DNA of 64,000 nt. Origin: Flavobacterium sp. ASW18X (lineage in GTDB: Bacteria; Bacteroidota; Bacteroidia; Flavobacteriales; Flavobacteriaceae). Position numbers and translations under genes: made by a program. Position 1 is the first letter of the stretch. Each line of letters starts with the position of its first letter. Of the stretch, positions 25,682-33,643 are shown in pieces. Below the pieces are notes generated by a model that was not told where the DNA came from, did not search any database, and saw nothing but the letters and a program-made list of their open reading frames with translations. Location: positions 62,001-126,000 of the forward strand of contig NZ_SWKK01000003.1 in the NCBI RefSeq assembly GCF_005144745.1, in the 5' to 3' direction.

Positions 25682-26635
25682 ATGGAGTGGTATCAACCAG
25701 ATGATAGATGGGAAATATGGGGTATTAACTCAAAAGAAACTTTTGTAGAAAAGTTTGTGGTACCCGGCAAGTTCCATGATAAAGTACCTAAAGATGTGGT
25801 AGACGCCTTTAAAACGGTTACCTATCTAATGGCCCATGCGTATTTTTATTACCCAATTTATGATGAAGCTATGAGCAAGGCTTTGCTCATTATGGAGATG
25901 GCTGTAAAATTAAAGGCTAAAGATTTAGGTATATCATTAAAAAAACCGGCCAATAAAAAAGGCGTTGTTTATGATAAAAAGCTATTCAAAATCATTGAAG
26001 AAGTTTGTGAGCATCCACATTTAGTTTTTTTAAAGCCTGAATTTGATAGAGCAAAAAAAATAAGAAATAGGAAAATGCACCCGAAATCCCATTCGGTTTA
26101 CGGTGCCCTTGGTTTTACAAATGGCAACACAATGCTTTTTATAAATATCATCAATAAACTTTTCTTAGAAAAAAATCGCTTGCTTCACATATTAAATAGA
26201 CAAGAAGAACTAAAAAAAGAAATACAACGCTTTAGAGATGGGCGCTATATTTTAACTTTCAATGAACTCAAAATTTTAGTTTGGAAAATTTATGATATAA
26301 AATATTTTAAATATCAAGATAAAGAGTTCTTTTATATTTATGTAGGTGTAGTTAGCCAAAATATTGAACAAGACATAGTGCAAAATCGAATTAATCCCTT
26401 GGTTATTTCTTTAAGAGAATTGACTATTTCAGAGACAGGGTTTAAAGGATTAGATGTAGATGGATGCCCAGTTAAGCTAACTAAAAATATAGACCTTAGA
26501 AATATTCTTTCATACCAGAAATACCATACAGCCAAGTTACAGTTGCCGTTTGATAACTTAAGGTTTTATTTGGAACAAAACGAACGTTTGGTACTCTGGC
26601 ATTATGAGGAATTAATGTATGAACATTGCTGGTAA
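25682..26635 (+). CDS. Hypothetical protein with possible HEPN-type motif
   Basis: The protein has 317 residues. The N-terminal half is helical (AMSKALLIMEMAVKLKAKD) and contains RNRKMHP near residue 128, which fits the R-x4-6-H signature of HEPN ribonucleases. The motif is short and the domain is not confirmed. The C-terminal half is beta-rich (EFFYIYVGVVSQN, then YHTAKLQLPFDNLRFYLE) and unrecognised. It lies between the small hypothetical gene and the AbiE-like pair, all in the same direction. If it is HEPN, it could be an RNA-cleaving abortive-infection effector. If not, the function is open. Confidence 0.5.
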   Translation: MEWYQPDDRWEIWGINSKETFVEKFVVPGKFHDKVPKDVVDAFKTVTYLMAHAYFYYPIYDEAMSKALLIMEMAVKLKAKDLGISLKKPANKKGVVYDKKLFKIIEEVCEHPHLVFLKPEFDRAKKIRNRKMHPKSHSVYGALGFTNGNTMLFINIINKLFLEKNRLLHILNRQEELKKEIQRFRDGRYILTFNELKILVWKIYDIKYFKYQDKEFFYIYVGVVSQNIEQDIVQNRINPLVISLRELTISETGFKGLDVDGCPVKLTKNIDLRNILSYQKYHTAKLQLPFDNLRFYLEQNERLVLWHYEELMYEHCW

Positions 26636-26645
26636 TGCAAATTCC

Positions 26646-26729
26646 GTATTCGAATATGGAATATATAGATGTAATAAATTGATAATAAAATAGATATTGA
26701 TTAATATTGTGTATTCGAATATGGAATAT
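26646..26729. promoter_or_regulatory. Duplicated palindromic operator upstream of the HTH/nucleotidyltransferase pair
   Basis: The 19-base word GTATTCGAATATGGAATAT occurs twice, at 26646-26664 and 26711-26729. It has a perfect palindromic core TATTCGAATA, and the first copy is extended by flanking ATTCC/GGAAT. The second copy overlaps the ATG at 26728. This layout is typical of autoregulated toxin-antitoxin and abortive-infection operons, with the HTH protein as the presumed repressor. Confidence 0.7.
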
Positions 26730-27255
26730 GAATGCATTTAAACAACAAACAATGACGCCTTTAGATTTGGTAATCTTACTTAAGATAGCCAGTTATAAAG
26801 ATGTATCCTGGTTTCAACAAGATTTGGCCAGTGAATTAGGTATAAGCCAATCTGAAGTAAGCAAGTCGCTCAACCGCTCAAAATATGCAGGGTTATTGCT
26901 GCCCAATGGCAAAAACATTTTACCAATGGCCTTCTTAGAATTTTTGCGCTATGGGTTACCTTACGTTTTTCCAGTTAAGCCGGGACCCGTAGTTCGTGGT
27001 TTGCCTACTTCGCACTCTGCTAAACCGCTATCTGATGATATTCAAAGTTCAGAAGCTTATGTATGGCCTTATGGTAAAGGTACAGTTCGAGGTCATAGTA
27101 TTGTGCCCTTATACCCAACTGTACCAGAGGCTGCTTTAAAAGATGAAAACTTGTATGAACTGTTGGCATTGGTAGATGCACTCCGTGTAGGGAGAGCTAG
27201 AGAAAAGGAACTTGCTATAAAGGCATTAAAACACCACTTAGCTCTTGGAGAATAG
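26728..27255 (+). CDS. HTH protein (antitoxin/AbiEi-like regulator)
   Basis: The protein is 175 residues from ATG 26728; a TTG at 26707 is in frame but lies upstream within the operator region. Residues 8-65 form a MarR-like HTH: TPLDLVILLKIASYKDVSW, then LASELGISQSEVSKSLNRS. The middle (LRYGLPYVFPVKPGPVVRG, then HSAKPL and YVWPYGKGTVRG) is a conserved Pro/Gly-rich segment seen in small regulators next to nucleotidyltransferases. It overlaps the next gene by 11 bp. The duplicated operator at its 5' end points to autoregulation. It is the likely antitoxin or regulator of the pair. Confidence 0.7.
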   Translation: MNAFKQQTMTPLDLVILLKIASYKDVSWFQQDLASELGISQSEVSKSLNRSKYAGLLLPNGKNILPMAFLEFLRYGLPYVFPVKPGPVVRGLPTSHSAKPLSDDIQSSEAYVWPYGKGTVRGHSIVPLYPTVPEAALKDENLYELLALVDALRVGRAREKELAIKALKHHLALGE

Positions 27256-27928
27256 AGTTATAAATATAGCCGTGGTGGCCGAGATAGCAGCAGCACTTAA
27301 AGATATTAAGGAAGAAATGGTGTTTGTTGGAGGTGCCGTGGTTAGTTTATATACAGATGACCCTGCCGCTGACGAAATAAGACCTACTCAAGATATTGAT
27401 TTGACCATCAATATTATCAATTTAAACCACTGGGAAAAGGTACAAGAAAAATTAAGTGCTCTAGGCTTTTACCCAGACCCTTATGGCCATGCTATTTGCA
27501 GTTATAAATACAAGGATATACCCGTAGATATTATGGCCGCTGAAGATGGCCCTTTAGGACCAGCAAATAGATGGTACAAAATAGGATTCAAAAATTTATG
27601 GTCAGCCACGGCTAAAGACCAAGACATAAAAATCCTTTCTGCACCCTGTTATCTAGCTACCAAATTTGAAGCTTTTAATGACCGCGGAACAGATTATAGA
27701 ACGAGCCATGATGTAGAAGACATTGTTAATGTGTTGGATAACCGAATTAATATTGTACAAGAAATAAAAGAGGACAATCCAAGCGTTCAGGCATTCATTA
27801 TACAACAGTTGAAAGTAATAATCGAAAAAGGATTGCTTCAAGAAACACTAGTGTCTCATATTCATCCTTTAGTTATTACCGAAAGGTTACCAATTGTAAA
27901 CGAAAAAATAACTCAAATACTTGATTAA
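27245..27928 (+). CDS. Nucleotidyltransferase (AbiEii-like toxin candidate)
   Basis: The protein is 227 residues from a TTG start at 27245, overlapping the HTH gene by 11 bp. The nucleotidyltransferase core is MVFVGGAVVSLYTDD with TQDIDLTI downstream (the GG and D-x-D metal site), as in AbiEii/MenT-type enzymes that modify tRNA with NTPs. The only nearby ATG is inside the catalytic strand, so TTG is preferred. The C-terminal region is helical (APCYLATKFEAFNDRG). With the HTH gene it probably forms a toxin-antitoxin or abortive-infection pair. It ends two bases before hsdR. Confidence 0.72.
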   Translation: MENRVINIAVVAEIAAALKDIKEEMVFVGGAVVSLYTDDPAADEIRPTQDIDLTINIINLNHWEKVQEKLSALGFYPDPYGHAICSYKYKDIPVDIMAAEDGPLGPANRWYKIGFKNLWSATAKDQDIKILSAPCYLATKFEAFNDRGTDYRTSHDVEDIVNVLDNRINIVQEIKEDNPSVQAFIIQQLKVIIEKGLLQETLVSHIHPLVITERLPIVNEKITQILD

Positions 27929-27930
27929 AA

Positions 27931-30894
27931 ATGGGGTTTAACGAACTAAACAGTGTAGAACACTATATTATACATCAATTAAGTGGGGTTAATTTAAACG
28001 ATAAAGTTTCCGAACCACAATCGGCCTATGGAGCTACTTGGCAATACCAATCTGCCTCGTCGTTAAGCCGAAACACCACAGAAGTTTTGGTAGAAACCGA
28101 AGTTAAAAAAGCATTAGTTCGTTTAAATCCGGAAATAAAAGCTAATCCCAATTTAGCAGATGAAGTAATTTACAAGCTACGGGCCATATTATTAATGGTA
28201 AACCAAGTTGGTTTGGTTAAAGCCAATGAGGCGTTTTTTGAATGGCTAAGTGGTGATAAAAGTATGCCCTTTGGTGAGAACAACCGCTATGTTCCTGTAC
28301 GCCTAATAGATTTTGACGACCTTAGTAATAATAGCTATATGGTCACCAATCAATATCACGTACGGCATAGAGAAACTAAAATTCCAGACATTGTTTTATT
28401 AATTAACGGTATACCGGTAGTGGTGGGTGAGGCTAAGACACCCATACGTTCCAGTATTAGTTGGGCAGATGGTGCCCATGAAATACATGAGGTTTATGAA
28501 AATACCATTCCACAGTTGTTCGTTCCCAACATCTTATCTTTTGCCACAGCAGGTAAAGAGTTGTATTACGGTGCCATACGCTGCCCCTTAAATTACTGGG
28601 CGCCATGGCGGTTAGAGAATGATGAAGATGCTATAGCCAAACGTCTAGGATTAGGGGAAGTAGGCAAAGAATTGTCAGATTTATTGAGTCCGGCAAGGCT
28701 GTTAGACATATTGCGGCATTTTAGTCTCTTCTCAACGGACAAACGTAAACGAAGATTAAAAATCATTCCTCGTTTTCAACAATATGAGGGTGCCAACAAA
28801 ATTGTAGAACGCGTAAAAGATGGCCGTATTAAGAAAGGCCTAATATGGCACTTTCAAGGTTCAGGTAAATCTTTTTTAATGGTTTTTGCTGCCCAGAAAC
28901 TCCGTAAAACGGCGGAGCTTAAAAGTCCTACGGTTATCATTTTAGTAGACCGTACCGATTTGGATACCCAGATTTCGGGAACCTTTAATGCTGCGGATAT
29001 CGCCAATGTAGAAACTACAGATAGTATTAAAGAATTGCAAACTTTATTGGAGCGTGATACTCGTAAGATTATTGTTTCCATGATTTTCAAATTCCGGGAT
29101 GCCAAGCCCAACATGAACACCCGGGATAATATTATTGTTCTAGTCGATGAGGCACACCGCACTCAAGAGGGCGATTTAGGCCGACAAATGCGTGCGGCAT
29201 TGCCCAATGCGTTTTTATTTGGCCTTACAGGAACTCCTGTAAATAAAGCTGATAAAAATACCTTTTGGGCCTTTGGAAGTAGTGAGGACGATGGTGGTTA
29301 TATGTCCAGGTATACCTTTCAAGATTCTATTAGGGATGACGCTACACTACCACTACATTTTGAACCCAGATTAGTTGATGTACATGTAGACAAGGAAAAT
29401 ATTGACAGAGCCTTTGAAGAGTTTAAAGAAAGTGCGGCCCTAACGGATGAAGAGGCAGATGCCCTAAATAAAAAGTCGGCTAAAATGGCTGCTTTTCTAA
29501 AATCACCAGAACGGGTGACAAAAATTGTAAAGGATATAGCCACACATTTTACAGAAAAGGTGGAGCCACACGGATTTAAAGCCATGATAGTTACGCCAGA
29601 CCGCTATGCTTGTGTGCAATACAAAGAAGAACTAGATACTTATTTTTCTAAGGAAGCCTCAAAAGTTATTATTTCAACATCGACAAATGATAAACTGGAA
29701 TTCAAACAAAAGTGGGGCGTTGATACGAGTACGCAAGAAAAAATTATAGAAATATTCAATGACCCATCTTCCGAATTAAAGTTTATCATCGTTACTGCCA
29801 AACTATTGACTGGGTTTGATGCACCCATCCTACAGACCATGTATTTAGACAAATCATTAAAAGACCATACGCTGTTACAGGCTATTTGTAGAACCAATAG
29901 GTTATATCCAAACAAGAACTTTGGGAGGATTGTAGATTATTTTGGAGTTTTTGATGATGCGGCAAAAGCACTTCAATTTGATGAAGAAAGTGTAAAAACC
30001 ATCATATCCAATCTTTCAGAATTACGGGAAAAGTTTCCTGAGGCTATTCGGGATGCCCTTAGTCACTTTGAAGGAGTAGATAGATCACTAGATGGTTTTG
30101 AAGGATTGGAAGCTGCTCAAAACGCCATAAAAACGGATGAGGCAAAAGATGCCTTTGCAAAGGACTTTAAATATGTTTCTAAGTTGTGGGAGTCCCTTTC
30201 TCCAGATGCTATTTTGGATAGTTATGCAGAGGATTACAAATGGTTGTCCCAGGTATTTGAATCGGTTAAACCACCCGTAGAAAATATGGGTAAATTGCTT
30301 TGGTTTACATTGGGAGCCCAAACCACAAAATTAATACATGAGAACATACATGTGGGGGAAGTACATCAATTGGATGAGTTTATCTTAGACGCTGATGTAA
30401 TTGAGGAAATCTTTAATAATCCCGACCCAAAAAACGCCAAAAAGCTAGAGAAAATCTTAATCAAGCGTTTTAAAAAGCATGCTGGTAACCCCAAGTTTAA
30501 ATCGCTAAGTGAACGTTTAGAAGCGCTTCGGGATAAAGCAGAACAGGGATTGATTACCTCCATTGAATTTGTAAAGGAACTTTGCAAATTAGCAAAGGAA
30601 ACGGTACAAGCAGAAAAGGAATTGGATGCCTTTATTCAAGAAAAAACACCCAAAGCTGCCCTAACGGAACTATTTTTGGAATTGAAGACAGAGCAAACAC
30701 CAGCAGTTGTAGAGCGTATTGTCAATGATATAGATGCCCATGTAAGAATGGTTAGCTTTGATGGATGGCAACAGACTAGCAACGGAGAACGTGAGGTTCA
30801 AAAATCCTTACGTAAAATTCTCTGGGCCAAATACAAAATTAAAGACCAACTCTTATTTGACAGGGCTTACGCATATATTAAAGAATACTATTAA
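27931..30894 (+). CDS. hsdR: Type I restriction endonuclease subunit HsdR
   Basis: The protein has 987 residues. The N-terminal PD-(D/E)xK nuclease shows PDIVLLING followed by VVVGEAKTP (E-x-K, about residues 150-170). The SF2 translocase has Walker A FQGSGKSFLMVFAAQKL (about 308), the DEAH box VDEAHRTQEG (about 405), LTGTPVNK, and the C-terminal motor motif CRTNRLYPNKNFGRIVDYFG. The C-terminal helical region contacts the methylase. It completes the type I system but is separated from hsdS by seven other defence genes. It begins two bases after the nucleotidyltransferase gene, so it may depend on that operon for expression. Confidence 0.95.
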   Translation: MGFNELNSVEHYIIHQLSGVNLNDKVSEPQSAYGATWQYQSASSLSRNTTEVLVETEVKKALVRLNPEIKANPNLADEVIYKLRAILLMVNQVGLVKANEAFFEWLSGDKSMPFGENNRYVPVRLIDFDDLSNNSYMVTNQYHVRHRETKIPDIVLLINGIPVVVGEAKTPIRSSISWADGAHEIHEVYENTIPQLFVPNILSFATAGKELYYGAIRCPLNYWAPWRLENDEDAIAKRLGLGEVGKELSDLLSPARLLDILRHFSLFSTDKRKRRLKIIPRFQQYEGANKIVERVKDGRIKKGLIWHFQGSGKSFLMVFAAQKLRKTAELKSPTVIILVDRTDLDTQISGTFNAADIANVETTDSIKELQTLLERDTRKIIVSMIFKFRDAKPNMNTRDNIIVLVDEAHRTQEGDLGRQMRAALPNAFLFGLTGTPVNKADKNTFWAFGSSEDDGGYMSRYTFQDSIRDDATLPLHFEPRLVDVHVDKENIDRAFEEFKESAALTDEEADALNKKSAKMAAFLKSPERVTKIVKDIATHFTEKVEPHGFKAMIVTPDRYACVQYKEELDTYFSKEASKVIISTSTNDKLEFKQKWGVDTSTQEKIIEIFNDPSSELKFIIVTAKLLTGFDAPILQTMYLDKSLKDHTLLQAICRTNRLYPNKNFGRIVDYFGVFDDAAKALQFDEESVKTIISNLSELREKFPEAIRDALSHFEGVDRSLDGFEGLEAAQNAIKTDEAKDAFAKDFKYVSKLWESLSPDAILDSYAEDYKWLSQVFESVKPPVENMGKLLWFTLGAQTTKLIHENIHVGEVHQLDEFILDADVIEEIFNNPDPKNAKKLEKILIKRFKKHAGNPKFKSLSERLEALRDKAEQGLITSIEFVKELCKLAKETVQAEKELDAFIQEKTPKAALTELFLELKTEQTPAVVERIVNDIDAHVRMVSFDGWQQTSNGEREVQKSLRKILWAKYKIKDQLLFDRAYAYIKEYY

Positions 30895-30978
30895 ATTTTA
30901 ATGGAATAAATATAAATGTGTTTAACAGAAGGAGTATCTTGTTGCTATTTAGGTGGCAATTTAAAATAGAATGGAAGG

Positions 30979-32187
30979 CTAAAGCAATAATGCCGCTGCT
31001 TCATCCAAAACGGAATTTCCCAATTCTTTTAAATAAACTTGGGTAGTAGTTAGGTCTTTATGTCCTAAAGATTCACCAATAATATCTGTTGCCACACCTT
31101 TTTGTTTTAAGCAATTGGCAAAACTATGTCTAGCAACGTAGCTAGAAAGGGGTTTATTAATTTGGCAGAGATTAGCAATTTCCTTAAGGTCTCTATTATA
31201 TTTAGCCAATGTCTTTTTCTTGCGGTGTTCAATTTGGTTAGGCTTTAAGCCATTTTTCAATAAAATCGGGAAAACATAATCTGTAGGTAGGGCATGTTCT
31301 TTGTAATAGCTTAAAATTTCTTGGACAGGTGGTAGTATGGTTATTACAAAACGACCTTTAGTTTTATTACGAATATAGGTAATGGTTTGCCCGTCAATGT
31401 CGCTCCACTTTAGAACCATCATGTCTGCGAAATTCATGCCTCTAGTATAAAAGCTGAAAACAAAGTAATTACGTGCATCAAAAAGATGTAAATGTTTGGT
31501 AGTATCTAGGGATATAATTCTACAGACTTGTTCGTAATTAAGTGCTTTCTTTATTCCTTTTCCTTTCAATCTAGATATTTTATATGTGGTAAAGGGATGT
31601 TTATCTACTTTAAAGAGATTACGTTCAAGGCCTTTATTGTAAACAGCTCTAATAGTTCTCATTTTTATGCTAATACCACCGTCAGTGCCACCTCTTGACC
31701 TTAACCATGCCTCATATTTATTTAATAAGGCATTTGTGATATCCAAGAAATTAACTTTACTGGAAGGATTAAATTTTCTAAACGATTTCATTGTTTCTTC
31801 ATACATTCTCGCATTGCCAACCCTACCTGCAAGGTTCATTTCTTCTATTACTTCTTCCCAAAAAGGAAACATTAAACTATTAGCGGGGTTGGATTCCTGT
31901 CTAAAGTGCTTTTCAAATTCCTCAAGACTAAAATAGTCTTTCGTTTTAGCTAATTCTGTATAGGTGTCAATTGCTCTATCTTTAATTTTCAAAAGAAGTT
32001 GATTTTGTTTCATGTAGCCTTTACGGTTTTTATTGAAACATCCAGAACCAGAATCCCATTCGTTCTCAGTGCTATTGAATGGGGTATTAAAATATTTAGT
32101 TTTTCTATCTTTCGTAATTCTTAAGCAAATAGGAAAAGTTCCATCAGAAAGCTGTTTTTTTCTTAAAACGATTTTAATACTAGACAT
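30979..32187 (-). CDS. Island integrase (tyrosine recombinase)
   Basis: The protein has 402 residues with the Bacteroidetes integrase layout. An N-terminal arm-binding domain (SIKIVLRKKQLSDGTFPICL) is followed by a SAM-like core-binding domain (about 105-200) and the catalytic domain. The catalytic residues are an Arg in FSFYTRGMNFADMMVLKW, YVARHSFANCL (Arg-His box), LGHKDLTTTQVYLKEL (His and the nucleophile Tyr). It is transcribed inward from the right end. Three arm-like repeats lie just upstream of its start at 32187, so its own binding could repress it. It catalyses integration at the tRNA-Asp anticodon loop and, with an excisionase, excision. Confidence 0.93.
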   Translation of the reverse strand: MSSIKIVLRKKQLSDGTFPICLRITKDRKTKYFNTPFNSTENEWDSGSGCFNKNRKGYMKQNQLLLKIKDRAIDTYTELAKTKDYFSLEEFEKHFRQESNPANSLMFPFWEEVIEEMNLAGRVGNARMYEETMKSFRKFNPSSKVNFLDITNALLNKYEAWLRSRGGTDGGISIKMRTIRAVYNKGLERNLFKVDKHPFTTYKISRLKGKGIKKALNYEQVCRIISLDTTKHLHLFDARNYFVFSFYTRGMNFADMMVLKWSDIDGQTITYIRNKTKGRFVITILPPVQEILSYYKEHALPTDYVFPILLKNGLKPNQIEHRKKKTLAKYNRDLKEIANLCQINKPLSSYVARHSFANCLKQKGVATDIIGESLGHKDLTTTQVYLKELGNSVLDEAAALLL

Positions 32188-32202
32188 AGGCTAACTCTTT
32201 TA

Positions 32203-32233
32203 GGTACAACATGGGTACAACATGGGTACAACA
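32203..32233 (+). repeat. Right-end integrase arm-type repeats (three copies of GGTACAACA)
   Basis: GGTACAACA is at 32203-32211, 32214-32222 and 32225-32233, an exact 11-bp period. It is the same word and spacing as the two copies at the left end (8108-8127). The cluster lies 16 bp upstream of the integrase start codon. Confidence 0.65.
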
Positions 32234-32349
32234 AATTGGACATTTAACAACTATTTAATGACAGCTAAAGCAAATTTAAAAAATGCAACTAACTGTAAAT
32301 CAATATAAATGAAAGTTAATGACATTAAATGAAACCTGTTTATTAACGA

Positions 32350-32394
32350 CTGTCACGCAGGGGGTCGCGGGTTCGAGTCCCGTCCAGACCGCAA
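32350..32394 (+). repeat. attR: right 45-bp direct repeat (tRNA-Asp 3' fragment)
   Basis: It is identical to 8016-8060. The sequence before it (AACGA) does not complete an anticodon stem, so this is not a functional tRNA; it is the displaced 3' end of the original gene. It marks the right boundary of the island. Confidence 0.95.
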
Positions 32395-32423
32395 AAAGCC
32401 TCAACTTACGTTGAGGCTTTTTT
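32394..32423 (+). terminator. Ancestral tRNA-Asp terminator, possibly bidirectional
   Basis: AAAAGCCTCAAC and GTTGAGGCTTTT arms with a TTAC loop are followed by T residues. It directly follows the right attachment repeat, as expected for the terminator of the undisturbed tRNA. An A run on its left side could let it also stop transcripts of the minus-strand App1-like gene that ends at 32435. Confidence 0.88.
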
Positions 32424-32434
32424 GTTTCTGTATG

Positions 32435-33430
32435 TTATCTAACAAATCCGTTTGCTCTGGCATGCACTACAGCTTCGTCTGTGTGGCTAATCAGCTGAAT
32501 ATTAATATCGGTGGTTGCTTCTATTCGCTTTTTAATGTCTTTCATCTTATTTTGGTCCGTGACGGTGCGTATGTAAATGGCTTTAATGCGGTTAGGAAAT
32601 TGTTTTGCGATGGCCATGTAAATATCATGATCAATATCTGCTGCATCCCCAATCAAAACAAAAGGCAGATTGGGATAGGTTTCTAATAGGTGTACTATTT
32701 TTATATACTTATTTTCTTCCTTAAAACTGGTTTTCTTCTTGTTTTCCAACCCCATGTCTCTTAACAAGAGTACACCTTTAGGAAATTTCTGATAGTTTAA
32801 AAACTCTGCAAGATATTCATATAAATTCCAAGGGCTGTTAGATAGGTAAAAGAAGGGGTTGTCATCTTGTCCACTTATACCCTTGCGCAACATTTGATAA
32901 AATTCTTGAGCGCCCTCTAAAGGCATTCGCTGGTTTGTGTGGGTAAAAAAGGAGTTAACAATAACTTTCCATTTAAATGCCGAAGATATGCCCGTACGTA
33001 TTACGGTGTCATCCATATCAGAAATAATACCGTATTGTGCAGAAGCTAGAGGTTTAAGAATTTCGTCTTTTATGGTAAAGGGTTTGCCTGCGTAAGTTAA
33101 TGAATAGTGTATGGGATGCCACTCCTTGTCAAGAGAATTTGTTTTAAATGCTTCGTCTAAATATACATAGCCTTCTGCATCTGATGTAAGACTAGTATTA
33201 AAGTCATTAGCGGTTACCGTAACTACAACGCCTTCTTTCTCATCGCTTTCAAAACGTTTATAGCTGTTATATAAATTCTTTAAAAAGCCATCGTCTTCTT
33301 CGTGCGTAATACCTTCGTCCTCTAAAACTCTAGCCTGACCATAAATTCTATCATTATTAGCGTAACCTCCAAATGGGATAATGATTACTGGATCTGGGTC
33401 GTCTGTGAGGCGAGAGATAAACTGAAACAT
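32435..33430 (-). CDS. App1-family (DUF2183) phosphatase domain protein
   Basis: The protein has 331 residues. The C-terminal two thirds match the App1 catalytic domain: GIISDMDDTVIRTGISS (HAD-like D-x-D-x-T motif near residue 135), then PFFYLSNSPWNLYEYLAEFL and PFVLIGDAADIDHDIY. Fungal App1 is a phosphatidate phosphatase; bacterial homologues are thought to act on phospholipids but are poorly studied. The N-terminal 110 residues form a beta-rich accessory region. There is no signal peptide. It is divergent from the PAS kinase and ends at the old tRNA terminator. The first chromosomal gene after the island is intact. Confidence 0.85.
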   Translation of the reverse strand: MFQFISRLTDDPDPVIIIPFGGYANNDRIYGQARVLEDEGITHEEDDGFLKNLYNSYKRFESDEKEGVVVTVTANDFNTSLTSDAEGYVYLDEAFKTNSLDKEWHPIHYSLTYAGKPFTIKDEILKPLASAQYGIISDMDDTVIRTGISSAFKWKVIVNSFFTHTNQRMPLEGAQEFYQMLRKGISGQDDNPFFYLSNSPWNLYEYLAEFLNYQKFPKGVLLLRDMGLENKKKTSFKEENKYIKIVHLLETYPNLPFVLIGDAADIDHDIYMAIAKQFPNRIKAIYIRTVTDQNKMKDIKKRIEATTDINIQLISHTDEAVVHARANGFVR

Positions 33431-33643
33431 ATTTTTTATTGCAATTTAGCTGTAATGATAAGGCATGAGTAACGGTATTCCATTTAAAACGGATGCTATT
33501 GTATTGGATTGTTTTTTAGACATTAAAAATAGCTTTTTATGTAGGAAAATATTGTTCTTTTTAAGAATAAACTTACGGCAAAACTTAATATATTGTATAT
33601 TGTAGGTTAAAATATTGCTACACATCCTATAACGTCCCACACC

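Larger units (their letters stand above)
8016..32394. mobile_element. 24.3-kb tRNA-Asp integrative mobilizable island carrying a defence cluster
   Basis: It is bounded by 45-bp identical direct repeats (8016-8060 and 32350-32394). The left copy is the 3' part of an intact tRNA-Asp and the right copy is a displaced tRNA fragment. Inside are a tyrosine recombinase next to the right end, an HTH (excisionase-like) gene, SF3 helicase and Toprim primase genes, MobC and HUH relaxase genes, and then a long run of defence genes. No conjugation (Tra/type IV secretion) genes are present, so the element looks mobilizable and not self-transmissible. Nine-base repeats with an 11-bp period occur just inside both ends and resemble integrase arm sites. 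Confidence 0.93.

Noticed and set aside
32350-32394. Possible second tRNA at the right end of the island
   Set aside because: Only the 3' half is present; the acceptor 5' strand, D arm and anticodon stem are missing.
8016-32394. Temperate prophage
   Set aside because: Integrase, helicase and primase are present, but no capsid, terminase, tail or lysis genes were found, and a MobC/relaxase pair is present.
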